64,000 nt of DNA from Chitinophaga sp. LS1 (lineage in GTDB: Bacteria; Bacteroidota; Bacteroidia; Chitinophagales; Chitinophagaceae), in contig NZ_CP128362.1 of the NCBI RefSeq assembly GCF_034274695.1, forward strand, positions 1,612,001 to 1,676,000. The letters are read 5' to 3'. Below are positions 42,057-51,268 of the stretch, piece by piece. Under the pieces are notes generated by a model. The model was not told where the DNA came from. It ran no database searches and saw only the letters and a list, made by a program, of their open reading frames with translations. The stretch's first letter is position 1. Each line of letters opens with the position of its first letter. Position numbers and translations under genes: made by a program.

Positions 42057-44198
42057 ATGTACCGGTTTCTGCTCTCCCTGTATCTTTTGTGCCTCGGTCC
42101 GCTGCTGCTATCAGCACAAACCCTTATCGGACAATGGCAGTCATGGTTACCCTCCCTGCCAGCTATCTCTGTAGCCATGCAAGGAGACAAGGTATATTAC
42201 GCCACCAGTTCCGGGTTGTTTTCCCTGACCACTGGCGCCGAACAGGACATTACCAGGTATAGTAAAGTGAATGGTCTCCACGATATTGGCATCAGCACCA
42301 TCTGTAGCAATGAAAACGGGGTACTGATCGCTTACCGCAACAGCAACCTCGACCTTTTGAGTGGAAGCAACAGCTATAACCTGCCCGATTTACAACGCAA
42401 ACAAACCGCTGAGGATAAGACGATCTACCGTATTTATGCAGGTGGTACTAATACCTACCTGTGCACTGGATTGGGGGTAGTGGTGGTGAATACGACAGTA
42501 CCCGAAATAGCGGCGACGTATGCCATCGGTTCTGTATATGGTTTTACCATGCTGAATAATCAATTGTATGCCGCTACATCTGCAGGGGTGAAGACTGCTC
42601 CATTGACTGGCAGTAACCCTTCCGATTACAGAAACTGGTCTATGGTAGGGCAGTTGACAGATACAGTGGATAATATTGTTTCTTATAATGGGCAGTTGAT
42701 CTGTCAGCAGCATCAAAGTCTTTATATTTTGAATAACGGAGCATGGATACCCTACTACTCAGGTGCTACAAACATCGCTGTACAGGGTGACTACCTTACC
42801 GTTTCCAATGATACCAGTATTGTATATATAGGAAAAGACGGGAATGCCGGCACCCCCATTCAAAATGCGTTATTAAAAGCGATCCGCCAAACGACGGGGA
42901 ATAACCAGTATACCTGGGTGGCCGACTCCCTGTACGGGTTGCTGCAATATGATGGTCAGGAGTTCTCTGCCATCAGCCTCAATGGCCCGGCCAGTATACT
43001 TACAGGGCAGCTGCTGTTTTACAACAATACCCTATACGCCCCTGCTGGTGGCGTTTCTGATAGCTGGGTAGCTAATAATAACGCCGGCGTTTACTATACT
43101 TATAATAGCAGCGGGGAATGGCATCAATATACCGATAACCTTCATGACATTATCACCATGGCTCCAGATCCTACAGGAGATGGGATGTATGCCGGCTCCT
43201 TTGGGGGAGGTCTGATACATATAGCCGCCGACGGTACCCGTACCTATGCCCTGCAAGGACAAAAAATCAGTGGTCTTACCAACGATGCCTCCGGCAATCT
43301 CTGGATAGCCGTTTATGGCGCTACCTACAACCTGGTATGTAAAAAACCAGATGGTACCTACCTTACTTTTCGCAGTACTTATGCACAAAGTGGCAATGCC
43401 ATCAGCCAACTGGTCGCTGACGAAGCCGGGCAAATATGGATCGTATCTCCACAGAGCAACGGCCTTTTTGTATACAACACACTCACTAACGAATGGAAAC
43501 AATTCAGACAGGGGAGTGGTCAGGGCAACCTGCCATCCAACGATGTATACTGTATAGCAAAAGATAAGAATGGTAGTCTCTGGGTGGGAACAGGCACCGG
43601 TATCGGCGTGATAGGATGTAGCACCTGCGATGCCGTCTGGCCGATTATTCAGCAGGACAATTTTGCCGGCTACCTTTTCCAGGATGAACAGGTGACGGCT
43701 ATTGCCGTAGATGGCGCCAACCGTAAATGGGTCGGTACGCACAACGGTGTATGGCTTGTGAGCGAAGACGGCACCAGCATCGAAGAAAACTTTACTGCCA
43801 GCAATAGTCCTCTACCCGGCAACCAAATTTATAGTATCACTATCCATCCTACTACCGGCGAGGTGTATTTTGCTACCGATCAGGGTTTGATGTCGTACAG
43901 AGGCACTGCCACCGAAGGCAAAACCATGAGCAAAGATTCCGTACTGGTATTTCCGAACCCTGTGCCACATGACTACAGCGGCAATATTGCCATCAATGGT
44001 TTAACTGAAAATACATTAGTGAAGATTACCGATATCAACGGCAGAGTGGTATATCAAACGAGGTCCAAAGGTGGTCTTGCACTATGGAGTGGGCTGGATT
44101 ATACAGGTCACCGACCTCAGACAGGCGTTTACCTTGTATTTGCTTCCAGTGCTACGACGGGAGAACATCTTGTAACGAAGATAGTGTTTATTAATTAG
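42057..44198 (+). CDS. porZ: PorZ-like type IX secretion protein (beta-propeller with sorting domain)
   Basis: A 713-residue exported protein (signal MYRFLLSLYLLCLGPLLLSAQ). The N-terminal portion (about 22-300) has the PorZ propeller pattern: GQWQSWLPSLPAISVA, then DITRYSKVNGLHDIGISTIC and YRNSNLDLLSGSNSYNLPDL. The second propeller (about 310-620) has the two-component-regulator-propeller blades LVADEAGQIWIVSPQSNGLF and CIAKDKNGSLWVGTGTGIGV. The last 80 residues are a type A sorting domain (VFPNPVPHDYSGNIAI ... TGVYLVFASS ... TKIVFIN). PorZ is part of the cell-surface attachment complex of the type IX system, with PorU, PorV and PorQ. The call is by pattern; the remaining doubt is whether it is a generic propeller protein. 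gldKLMN lies 14 kb away. Confidence 0.8.
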   Translation: MYRFLLSLYLLCLGPLLLSAQTLIGQWQSWLPSLPAISVAMQGDKVYYATSSGLFSLTTGAEQDITRYSKVNGLHDIGISTICSNENGVLIAYRNSNLDLLSGSNSYNLPDLQRKQTAEDKTIYRIYAGGTNTYLCTGLGVVVVNTTVPEIAATYAIGSVYGFTMLNNQLYAATSAGVKTAPLTGSNPSDYRNWSMVGQLTDTVDNIVSYNGQLICQQHQSLYILNNGAWIPYYSGATNIAVQGDYLTVSNDTSIVYIGKDGNAGTPIQNALLKAIRQTTGNNQYTWVADSLYGLLQYDGQEFSAISLNGPASILTGQLLFYNNTLYAPAGGVSDSWVANNNAGVYYTYNSSGEWHQYTDNLHDIITMAPDPTGDGMYAGSFGGGLIHIAADGTRTYALQGQKISGLTNDASGNLWIAVYGATYNLVCKKPDGTYLTFRSTYAQSGNAISQLVADEAGQIWIVSPQSNGLFVYNTLTNEWKQFRQGSGQGNLPSNDVYCIAKDKNGSLWVGTGTGIGVIGCSTCDAVWPIIQQDNFAGYLFQDEQVTAIAVDGANRKWVGTHNGVWLVSEDGTSIEENFTASNSPLPGNQIYSITIHPTTGEVYFATDQGLMSYRGTATEGKTMSKDSVLVFPNPVPHDYSGNIAINGLTENTLVKITDINGRVVYQTRSKGGLALWSGLDYTGHRPQTGVYLVFASSATTGEHLVTKIVFIN

Positions 44199-44200
44199 CC

Positions 44201-44208
44201 TATTTTTG
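44201..44208 (+). promoter_or_regulatory. -7 element just before recO
   Basis: TATTTTTG matches TAnnTTTG and is 7 nt before the recO ATG at 44216, just after the porZ stop. It suggests recO has its own leaderless-type promoter in addition to read-through from porZ. Confidence 0.45.
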
Positions 44209-44215
44209 CACTGTA

Positions 44216-44947
44216 ATGTTACACAAAACACGTGGTATAGTCCTCAGAACGGTTAAGTATGGCGAAACCAGCGCCATTGTGACCATCTTCACAGAGCTGT
44301 TCGGTATCCAGTCTTATATGGTCAATGGCGTTCGCTCTTCGAAGCCTGCAGCCAAAGGCAACCTGTTTCAGCCAGGTAATATACTTGAACTTGTGGTGTA
44401 TCATTATGAGCAGAAAACCATTCAGCGTATTTCTGAATTTAAGCTGGGCTATATCTGCACTTCTCTGCACTTCAATATCGTAAAGAATACTGTTGCGCTC
44501 TATCTCATAGAACTATTACAAAAAAGTCTGAAGCAACCGGAACAACACCTGGAGCTTTATTACTTTGCCGAAACTGCACTGGCGGCACTCGATCAGGCAC
44601 CATTGAATGTTGCAGCAAATATACCTTTGTATTTTACTTTGAAACTGGCAGAACAACTGGGTTTCCGCCTGAATGGAAGGTATTCTGAATATGCCCCGTT
44701 CCTCGATTTACAGGAAGGCTCATTTACAGATCTGCCTCCACACCATAACAACTATCTGGATGCTGCGAATAGTGAAATTACAGACAGGCTATTCCAATGC
44801 CAGGCATGGGAACAACTGGGTGAAATAGTGATGAATAAAGATAAAAGAAGACGATTGCTGTATGCTTACCTGGACTTCTTCAAGCTACATATGCCTGACT
44901 TCCAGGAGATGAATTCTCCACCTATTTTGCACGAGATTCTTGATTAA
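44216..44947 (+). CDS. recO: DNA repair protein RecO
   Basis: A 243-residue protein of normal RecO length. The N-terminal OB-fold begins MLHKTRGIVLRTVKYGETSAIVTIFTELFGIQSYMVNG. The helical C-terminal domain (about 85-243) shows YLIELLQKSLKQPEQHLELY. RecO loads RecA onto SSB-coated DNA with RecR. Bacteroidota members usually lack the Zn-finger cysteines, and none are seen here. The 3' end overlaps the convergent lpxH gene by 26 bp (44922-44947). Confidence 0.93.
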   Translation: MLHKTRGIVLRTVKYGETSAIVTIFTELFGIQSYMVNGVRSSKPAAKGNLFQPGNILELVVYHYEQKTIQRISEFKLGYICTSLHFNIVKNTVALYLIELLQKSLKQPEQHLELYYFAETALAALDQAPLNVAANIPLYFTLKLAEQLGFRLNGRYSEYAPFLDLQEGSFTDLPPHHNNYLDAANSEITDRLFQCQAWEQLGEIVMNKDKRRRLLYAYLDFFKLHMPDFQEMNSPPILHEILD

Positions 44948-45710
44948 CATACTTCAGGGTAGTGGTCGTACCATCGAACTCCGCATACGTGAAGTAACGC
45001 AGCCAGTCACCCAGGTTGATATAGTGACTGTTGGGGCCTACCTCCAGATCTAAAGGCAGGTGACGATGACCGTATATAAAGTAGTCGTAGTGGGTCGTTT
45101 TTAAAATGTCTTTGCTGTATACTGCCAGCCACTCATTCTCTTCTCCAAGGAATTTTTCTTCATGCTCTCCGCCGGTAGCCGTGCGGCTTTTACGGCTGAA
45201 GTAGTTAGCGAGTCCAATACCCCATGATGGATGAATAAGGGAAAATAACCAACGGCACACAGGATTACGGAACACCTTTTTTAGCATCTTGTAACCATGA
45301 TCGCCGGGGCCTAAACCATCTCCATGACCAATGTAAAATTGCTTGCCAGCAATGTCGTAAGTCTGTGGTTCGTAATATACCGGAATATCCAGTTCATCTT
45401 CGAAATAGCCATTCATCCACATATCATGATTTCCAATGAATACTGAGATGCCAATACCGTTGTCACGCAGTTCTGCCAGCTTCCCCAACAGGCGGGTATA
45501 GCCTTTAGGAATCACCTCCTTGTACTCAAACCAGAAATCGAAGATATCGCCTACGAGAAAGATATGGCCAGCATCCTTAGACACTTCATTCAACCATGCT
45601 ACGATCTTACGCTCCCGATCCCTGCTGCGTACCATATCTGGTGCACCCAGGTGAAAGTCTGAAGCGAAATAAACACGTTTGCCAGCCGGAAGTTGAATGT
45701 GATGATGCAT
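44922..45710 (-). CDS. lpxH: UDP-2,3-diacylglucosamine diphosphatase (LpxH type)
   Basis: A 262-residue metallophosphoesterase. The five metal motifs are present: FASDFHLG (about residues 14-21), LVGDIFDFWFE (about 53-63), VFIGNHDMW (about 95-103), IGHGDG (about 138-143) and YGHRHLP (about 213-219). These match LpxH, which hydrolyses UDP-diacylglucosamine to lipid X in lipid A synthesis. The start ATG 45710 has a CATCTTTG element (one off consensus) about 23 nt upstream. It overlaps recO tail-to-tail by 26 bp. Confidence 0.93.
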   Translation of the reverse strand: MHHHIQLPAGKRVYFASDFHLGAPDMVRSRDRERKIVAWLNEVSKDAGHIFLVGDIFDFWFEYKEVIPKGYTRLLGKLAELRDNGIGISVFIGNHDMWMNGYFEDELDIPVYYEPQTYDIAGKQFYIGHGDGLGPGDHGYKMLKKVFRNPVCRWLFSLIHPSWGIGLANYFSRKSRTATGGEHEEKFLGEENEWLAVYSKDILKTTHYDYFIYGHRHLPLDLEVGPNSHYINLGDWLRYFTYAEFDGTTTTLKYVNQESRAK

Positions 45711-45752
45711 GAGCCTTTTAATTGCGCGTGCAAAGATGAAGAAAAATTGTGA

Positions 45753-46187
45753 TTACCTGATACCAGCTTCCTGTACGGCGGTTTCGATATCGGTGATATC
45801 TGCCTTTACCGGATCATTGTAGCTGTCGAACAGGAAGACTTCCCAGGCATATTTTTCATGCATGAGGTTAATGTCTACGTCTTCGCCGTTCTTCTTATGA
45901 AACTTCAGTTTCAGCTTAGAGGTGCTGATGATCTTTACACCCAGTTTAGCGAGGTAAGCACTGTCTGCTACCAGGGCTGCATTGTTGGATTGTTCCATAG
46001 CAGCAAACGAGTTCTTGCTGAACGTATTTTTCAGGTAGGTCAGCTTATCGCCTGCGGGATGGAAAATAACGGCACAGGTATCCGTAATGACGAGGGTGGT
46101 GGTAGAATCTTTAAAGTTACCACCTCCTCCACTACCACAGGAGGCGCACATGACGATGATGGAAATAAAAAACAATAACCGTGTCAC
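45753..46187 (-). CDS. Small lipoprotein, function unknown
   Basis: A 144-residue protein with a GTG start at 46185-46187 and a lipoprotein signal (LLFFISIIVMCASC, lipid Cys near residue 17, then GSGGGG). The mature part is mixed, with LKLKFHKKNGEDVDINLMHEKYAWEVFLFDSYNDP near the middle to end. No catalytic motif is evident, and I recognise no family. It lies between lpxH (42 bp) and a LUD-domain gene, separated from the latter by an inverted repeat at 46208-46234. Confidence 0.65.
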   Translation of the reverse strand: MTRLLFFISIIVMCASCGSGGGGNFKDSTTTLVITDTCAVIFHPAGDKLTYLKNTFSKNSFAAMEQSNNAALVADSAYLAKLGVKIISTSKLKLKFHKKNGEDVDINLMHEKYAWEVFLFDSYNDPVKADITDIETAVQEAGIR

Positions 46188-46207
46188 TTGCTTGATTATT
46201 TAAAAGA

Positions 46208-46234
46208 ACAGCGCATGACGAGGTCACGCGCTGT
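46208..46234 (-). terminator. Small hairpin after the LUD-domain gene
   Basis: ACAGCGCATGAC (46208-46219) pairs with 46223-46234 with one mismatch around GAG, 26 bp after the LUD gene stop. No T-tract; a weak terminator or processing site. Confidence 0.45.
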
Positions 46235-46260
46235 ACGAATATTGTTAACTGATAATTGAC

Positions 46261-46896
46261 TTATTCATCTACCAGAAATACATACACTTCTTTCGGACCA
46301 TGTATACCTACTACCAGTGTTTTCTCAATGTCTGCCGTGCGGCTTGGACCAGAGGCAAAGTGAATAGAGGAGGGAAGGTCTCCCTGATATTTCTCTTTCA
46401 TTCTTACGATGGCATCTTTCAGGTCAAACACCAGCTGATGAGTATATGCGATCACCAAATGTACGGGTGTATATACTGATAGTGCTCTTCCTGAAGGCTG
46501 TGCTGCGCTAAGTACGATAGTACCTGTGCGGGCCACCAGCATTTCGCAGTCAGTAATGGCTGCGCTGGCAGAGTGCATATCACCTTTGTTGAGGCCTGAC
46601 AGTTGATTCAGCTGCAGATCTTTGATCAGTGACGGGGTCTGGCAGATGATATCTGACCATTCCCTGGTGGCGGCCAGTGCCTGCAGGTTTTCCAGCAGTT
46701 CGGCCTTACTGGTACAAAAAACGAATTTGCCCTGCAAGCGGGCAAATTCTTCTGCAAATTTCATTTCCAGTCCTTCATGTTCCTTCACGAATACGGAGTT
46801 GTTGCCCTCCGAGTTAGGGAAGGGCAACTGTACCGACTGGCTTAATGCATTTCTTACTCTTTTGAGAATATTTTCCTTGGCAGGAGATACTTTCAT
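46261..46896 (-). CDS. LUD-domain protein (LutC/YkgG-like)
   Basis: A 211-residue protein of the LutC/YkgG family (lactate-utilisation-type domain). Landmarks: ENLQALAATREWSDIICQTPSLI in the first half, DCEMLVARTGTIVLSAAQPSGRALSVYTPVHLVIAYTHQL (about 112-151, with the conserved GT and PVHL), and SGPSRTADIEKTLVVGIHGPKEVYVFL (about 182-208). LutC is a subunit of the LutABC lactate oxidase, but lutA and lutB are not adjacent. The gene starts 6 bp after the ftsH stop and is probably in the ftsH transcript. Stand-alone LUD proteins occur behind ftsH in related bacteria (inference); its role is open. Confidence 0.85.
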   Translation of the reverse strand: MKVSPAKENILKRVRNALSQSVQLPFPNSEGNNSVFVKEHEGLEMKFAEEFARLQGKFVFCTSKAELLENLQALAATREWSDIICQTPSLIKDLQLNQLSGLNKGDMHSASAAITDCEMLVARTGTIVLSAAQPSGRALSVYTPVHLVIAYTHQLVFDLKDAIVRMKEKYQGDLPSSIHFASGPSRTADIEKTLVVGIHGPKEVYVFLVDE

Positions 46897-46902
46897 ATCA
46901 AC

Positions 46903-48927
46903 TTACGCATTAGCAGTAGCTGGTGAAGGATTGATCAGATCACTAGGATGCACACCGTCAGTAGTCAGACCTTTGTTGGCTGCCAGGTGTTCTCTGTGTA
47001 CATCGTAAGGACGTCTGCCGATCAGTCTTTCCAGATCTGCCTGGTATAATACTTCTTTTTTAAGCAGTTCACCAGCCAGCACTCTTACATTGTCGATCTT
47101 ATCAGACAATAGCGCTTTGGTACGCTGGTAAGCTTTTTCGATCAGGGCACGTACTTCTTCGTCAATCATTTTTGCTGTCTCTTCAGAGTAAGGCTTGGTG
47201 AAAGACTGATCACTGTTCGGATCGTAGAAGGATACGTTACCAACTTTATCGTTCATACCATACACGGTTACCATTGCATAGGCCATACGGGTGATCACCT
47301 GCAGGTCATTCTGGGCACCGGTTGATACTTTACCGAATACGATGTCTTCTACTGCGCGGCCACCCAGGGTCATACAGATATCGTCCATCAGCTGTTCGGT
47401 GTTATAGAGGTATTGTTCTTTCGGTAAGTATTGTGCATATCCAAGTGCAGCTACACCACGGGGAACGATTGTTACTTTCACCAGCGGATTAGCATGCTCC
47501 AGGTACCAGCCACAAATAGCGTGACCAGCTTCATGGTATGCGATAATCTCTTTTTCTTCAGGAGAGATGATCTTGTTTTTCTTTTCCAAACCACCGATTA
47601 CCCTGTCAACGGCATCGTTAAAGTCATCCATTTCTACTTCCGTCTTGCCTTTACGCGCAGCGATCAGGGCTGCTTCGTTACATACGTTGGCAATATCGGC
47701 GCCGGCAAAACCCGGAGTCATGGAAGCCAGTTTCTTGATATCGAGGATTGGAGAAGTCTTGATTGGTTTCAGATGCACATCGAAGATCGCTTCACGACCA
47801 GCCAGATCCGGCTTATCGATAGAGATCTGACGATCAAAACGACCTGGACGCAGCAGCGCACTATCCAGTACATCCGGACGGTTGGTGGCAGCGAGGATGA
47901 TGATACCACTGTCGGTACCGAAACCATCCATTTCTACCAGCAGCTGGTTGAGGGTGTTTTCACGCTCATCGTTGCTCATCATTACATTCTTACCTCTGGC
48001 ACGACCGATCGCATCAATTTCATCGATGAAGATGATACATGGTGCTTTTTCACGGGCCTGTTTGAACAGGTCACGTACACGGCTGGCACCCACGCCCACG
48101 AACAGTTCTACGAAGTCAGAACCGGACATAGAGAAGAATGGTACCTGTGCTTCACCGGCCATTGCTTTGGCCAGCAGGGTCTTACCAGTACCCGGAGGGC
48201 CTACCAGTAGTGCACCCTTTGGTATTTTACCACCGAGGGCGGTGTATTTTTTCGGATTCTTCAGGAAGTCTACGATTTCCATTACTTCCACCTTCGCTTC
48301 GTCGAGACCGGCTACATCACTAAAGGTGATGTTGACACGGGTACCTTTGTCGAAGAGGGTTGCTTTAGACTTTCCGATATTGAAGATGCCGCCAGGGCCT
48401 CCACTGCCACCGGCAGGTCCACCCATTTTACGCATCAGCAGGATCCAGAGGCCAATAAGCAGTACCAATGGTAACAGTAATTGAATGAATGGTTCAAACC
48501 AACCCTGTCTGTCTTCGTAGGTGACTTTCACCTGGTCTTCCAGTGGGGTATTGGCCTGTGCCTTGTCCATATCAGTCTTGAAGCTTTCTTCACTACCAAT
48601 AGTAAAACGGTAATGAGGACCCTGGTTTACACGCCCCAAGTTGCCTTTAGATACTTTGTCAAATTTGGGTTCATTAAGACGGTCTCTCTTTATGTAAACC
48701 TCTACTGATTTCTTATTTACAACCACCAGCTTATCTACATCACCTGGTTTTAGGTAATCCAGCTGGAATTCCTGCCAGCTTATATCCCTGGGCGGTGGGT
48801 TAAAGGGAAACCAGTTCATTGCCAGCAGGGCAATACCTATAAAGGCATAGACCCAGTATATATTGAACTTTGGTCCTTTTTTAGGCGATTTGTCTGACCC
48901 CTTGTTGAAGTTGTTGCCTCTTTCCAT
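46903..48927 (-). CDS. ftsH: ATP-dependent zinc metalloprotease FtsH
   Basis: A 674-residue AAA+ membrane protease. Two N-terminal membrane segments (about residues 25-40 and 146-165) flank a small periplasmic domain. Walker A is GPPGTGKT (about 243-250), Walker [12 protein letters not shown], the second region of homology [21 protein letters not shown], and the zinc motif HEAGH (about 465-469), with a third ligand Asp in the following helix. It degrades misassembled membrane proteins and regulators. The N-terminus before the first segment is longer than in E. coli, as usual in this phylum. It lies 44 bp after rsfS and 6 bp before the LUD-domain gene. Confidence 0.97.
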   Translation of the reverse strand: MERGNNFNKGSDKSPKKGPKFNIYWVYAFIGIALLAMNWFPFNPPPRDISWQEFQLDYLKPGDVDKLVVVNKKSVEVYIKRDRLNEPKFDKVSKGNLGRVNQGPHYRFTIGSEESFKTDMDKAQANTPLEDQVKVTYEDRQGWFEPFIQLLLPLVLLIGLWILLMRKMGGPAGGSGGPGGIFNIGKSKATLFDKGTRVNITFSDVAGLDEAKVEVMEIVDFLKNPKKYTALGGKIPKGALLVGPPGTGKTLLAKAMAGEAQVPFFSMSGSDFVELFVGVGASRVRDLFKQAREKAPCIIFIDEIDAIGRARGKNVMMSNDERENTLNQLLVEMDGFGTDSGIIILAATNRPDVLDSALLRPGRFDRQISIDKPDLAGREAIFDVHLKPIKTSPILDIKKLASMTPGFAGADIANVCNEAALIAARKGKTEVEMDDFNDAVDRVIGGLEKKNKIISPEEKEIIAYHEAGHAICGWYLEHANPLVKVTIVPRGVAALGYAQYLPKEQYLYNTEQLMDDICMTLGGRAVEDIVFGKVSTGAQNDLQVITRMAYAMVTVYGMNDKVGNVSFYDPNSDQSFTKPYSEETAKMIDEEVRALIEKAYQRTKALLSDKIDNVRVLAGELLKKEVLYQADLERLIGRRPYDVHREHLAANKGLTTDGVHPSDLINPSPATANA

Positions 48928-48971
48928 AATCTTTCGCTCCTTTACGGATGTCGGGTAATAGTTAAAAGTTA

Positions 48972-49379
48972 TTAGTTAGTCTCATTATGCTCCATTCGTT
49001 CGGCATCACTCCACATATCTTCCAGACCATAAAATTGTCTGGTTTCCGGTTGGAATACATGCACCACAACATTCACATAATCTACAAGAATCCATTGTTG
49101 TGCGGTAAAGCCCTCATGTTTGTAAGGGGTTTCTCCTGTATGCTTTTGCACCTGATCTTCCACGAAGTCAGCAATAGCCCGCACCTGTGTGTTGGAGTTA
49201 GCCTCACATATAACAAAGAAATCAGCCACAGCTTCAGGAATCTGGCGCAGATCCAGGGAAACTATGTTTTCTCCCTTTTTTTCCTGGATGGCCTTGATGA
49301 TGGTGGAAAAAATCTCGCTTTCTCTACTCAGGCGCGTAAGCGCTTTCTTTCTCGTACTCAGAACGGTTAAGGGTGCCAA
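48972..49379 (-). CDS. rsfS: Ribosomal silencing factor RsfS
   Basis: A 135-residue protein of the RsfS/Iojap family. The core is SRESEIFSTIIKAIQEKKGENIVSLDLRQIPEAVADFFVICEANSNTQVRAIADFVE (about 19-75), followed by DYVNVVVHVFQPETRQFYGLEDMWSDA. It binds uL14 and blocks subunit joining during starvation. The start is a TTG at 49377-49379; no in-frame ATG precedes the core, and an upstream TAA limits the frame, so TTG is the likely initiation codon. It is followed 44 bp later by ftsH on the same strand. Confidence 0.92.
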   Translation of the reverse strand: MAPLTVLSTRKKALTRLSRESEIFSTIIKAIQEKKGENIVSLDLRQIPEAVADFFVICEANSNTQVRAIADFVEDQVQKHTGETPYKHEGFTAQQWILVDYVNVVVHVFQPETRQFYGLEDMWSDAERMEHNETN

Positions 49380-49626
49380 TAAAATCTCTTTTGGTTAAAA
49401 ATAAACTTTAATTGTCAAAATTACTAAACAAGCCTGAAATAACGCCGGAATAAAACGAAGGTACCTCAAGGTGATGACCGAACGTTTGCCGGGTGTTAAT
49501 GCTTAAGAACCACTGACTTGCTATGGCTTTCGGCAGCTTGGCACGAGGCCGTTTTTATGACTGTTAAGGAAAAGATAAAATGATTTACTTTGCCTTTTCA
49601 AAAATAAACCAATCCATTTCTTTCCA

Positions 49627-50370
49627 ATGACAGGACAGCCTTTTTATATCTTAGATTCAGTAGACAGCACCAATAACTATGCCATGGAGCAGGTAAATAC
49701 AGGCCTGGTGACATCCGGTACAGCCTGGTTTGCAATGGAACAAACTGCGGGAAAAGGACAGCGTGGAAAGCAATGGTCATCGCACAAAGGTGAAAACATC
49801 GCTTTGACGATAGCGCTACAACCCACTATGCTACCACTTTCCAGGCAGTTTTTGCTGAGTGCGGCAGTAGCGCTCGGTGCTGCTGATTTCTTTGCAAAAT
49901 ATGCTGGTGATGAGACAGCTATTAAATGGAGTAATGATATTTATTGGCGTGACAGAAAGGCAGCAGGCATTTTGATCGAAAATGTACTGCGTGGCAATAC
50001 ATGGCAATATGCCATAACAGGTATCGGGTTCAACATCAATCAGGCTTCTTTCCCGTCACATTTACCGAATCCGGTGTCACTCAAACAAATAACCGGGAAG
50101 AATTGGGATTCAGTGGAGTTAGCACAGGATCTGTGTACGTTTCTGCACAAGAGATTTGAACAATTACATCCTGCTTATTATAATGATTTGCTGGAAGAAT
50201 ATAAGAGCAAACTGGTGCGTATGAACAAACCCGGCCTATATCGTAAGGATGGGGAGATTTTCGAAGGCATCATCAGGGATGTACTGCCAGATGGAAAATT
50301 ATGCCTTGAAAAAGCAGGAAATATTTTAACGCTCGGATTTGGGGAGATCGAATTTATTTTTCCTAAGTGA
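49627..50370 (+). CDS. birA: Biotin-[acetyl-CoA-carboxylase] ligase (BirA, monofunctional)
   Basis: A 247-residue enzyme with no N-terminal HTH repressor domain. The biotin-ligase motif is GTAWFAMEQTAGKGQRGKQWSSHKGENIALTIALQP (about residues 31-66, with the GRGR-type loop as GKGQRGK), then AIKWSNDIYWRDRKAAGILIENV (about 98-120, catalytic Lys in KWSND). It attaches biotin to the BCCP subunit of carboxylases. It diverges from rsfS across a 247-bp gap. A large inverted repeat lies downstream. Confidence 0.93.
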   Translation: MTGQPFYILDSVDSTNNYAMEQVNTGLVTSGTAWFAMEQTAGKGQRGKQWSSHKGENIALTIALQPTMLPLSRQFLLSAAVALGAADFFAKYAGDETAIKWSNDIYWRDRKAAGILIENVLRGNTWQYAITGIGFNINQASFPSHLPNPVSLKQITGKNWDSVELAQDLCTFLHKRFEQLHPAYYNDLLEEYKSKLVRMNKPGLYRKDGEIFEGIIRDVLPDGKLCLEKAGNILTLGFGEIEFIFPK

Positions 50371-50408
50371 TATGTCCGGTTTTGTTTGTTGCGAACACTT
50401 AAAATGAT

Positions 50409-50471
50409 ACGGATTACGTGCCGCGGTCATGTTTAAGAATATAGGTTGGATGACGGGGTCACGTAATCCGT
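50409..50471 (+). terminator. Large stem-loop downstream of birA
   Basis: Perfect 12-bp arms ACGGATTACGTG and complement (50409-50420 and 50460-50471), with partial pairing inside (GCGGTCA and TGACGGG). It may be the end of the birA transcript. The rest of the 50371-50727 gap shows no gene. Confidence 0.45.
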
Positions 50472-50727
50472 TATAATATCTTGTTTACTGCAGAGCGGGT
50501 AGTTGGTTGTTGTTTCATAGCAGTTCATCAAAAAGCCAGATGAAAACAAGATTTTGGTTGATAAAGGGTAGGACTAAATTGTGAAAATTTTGTTAATTTA
50601 TCAAATTAAAAAATGCAACGGGGAAACATATAATTTTAATTTCTAACTGTTTATAACTTATTCACTACCATTAAAAGTAAAGTTAGGGGCTTTTTATTGC
50701 AGGATTCAGATGGCGATCTTTCGCTAA

Positions 50728-50916
50728 TTTTATTGTAGGTTGAACACCACCCTCAAAGCTCCTGCAAAAAGTACATTCGCTGTTCACCCGCGCTCAGCAA
50801 ATCCCTGCCGAACTTTTATCAGTGCTACCAGACGTGGCTTTGAAGAGCCTGCGAACTTTATACACTTTTTCAAAAGTCAGACCGGGCATACGCCACTTAC
50901 TTACAGAATGAAATAA
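50728..50916 (+). pseudogene. C-terminal remnant of an AraC-family regulator gene
   Basis: In one frame the sequence encodes FEEPANFIHFFKSQTGHTPLTYR just before a TAA at 50914-50916, a standard AraC C-terminal helix-turn-helix signature. Upstream in the same frame LNTTLKA (50740 on) matches the first helix-turn-helix region, followed by a garbled stretch (APAKSTFAVHPRSANPCRTFIS) where the linker helix should be. An in-frame TAA occurs at 50725-50727. The N-terminal sensory domain is gone. It is a decayed gene, probably carrying small deletions. It ends 1 nt before the stop codon of the convergent YciH-like gene. Confidence 0.6.
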
Positions 50917-50917
50917 G

Positions 50918-51253
50918 TTATTTGGCCTTATACCCCCAGTCCTGCAACCATTTGATCACTTTCTCTTTGTAATCACCCTGGATCAGGATCTGCCCATCTT
51001 TTGCACTGCCACCGGTACCGCATTTTGTTTTAAGGTCTTTGCCCAGTTTTTGCAGGTCTTCATCTTTCCCTACGAATCCATCTACCAGTGTCACTACTTT
51101 TCCTGCACGCTGCTTCGTATCCAGCTTTACACGTAACTGCTGCTGAGCAGGAGGGAGGGTGTTCACGTCTTCCTGTTCATTATCATTATCTGGTGCAAAA
51201 TTGGGATCTGTGGAATAAACGATCCCGCCGCCGCTATTTCTCTTTTTGGACAT
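50918..51253 (-). CDS. SUI1/eIF1-family translation factor (YciH-like)
   Basis: A 111-residue protein. The N-terminal 35 residues are low-complexity and polar (SKKRNSGGGIVYSTDP). The SUI1 domain follows with LRVKLDTKQRAGKVVTLVDGFVGKDEDLQKLGKDLKTKCGTGGSAKDGQILIQGDYKEKVIKWLQDWGY. The conserved CGTGGS and IQGDY signatures are intact. In E. coli YciH affects start-codon fidelity; role here is inferred. It is last in a tight minus-strand unit with nadC and a lipid kinase (gaps 19 and 15 bp). Confidence 0.93.
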   Translation of the reverse strand: MSKKRNSGGGIVYSTDPNFAPDNDNEQEDVNTLPPAQQQLRVKLDTKQRAGKVVTLVDGFVGKDEDLQKLGKDLKTKCGTGGSAKDGQILIQGDYKEKVIKWLQDWGYKAK

Positions 51254-51268
51254 ACTTCTAATTTTAAA

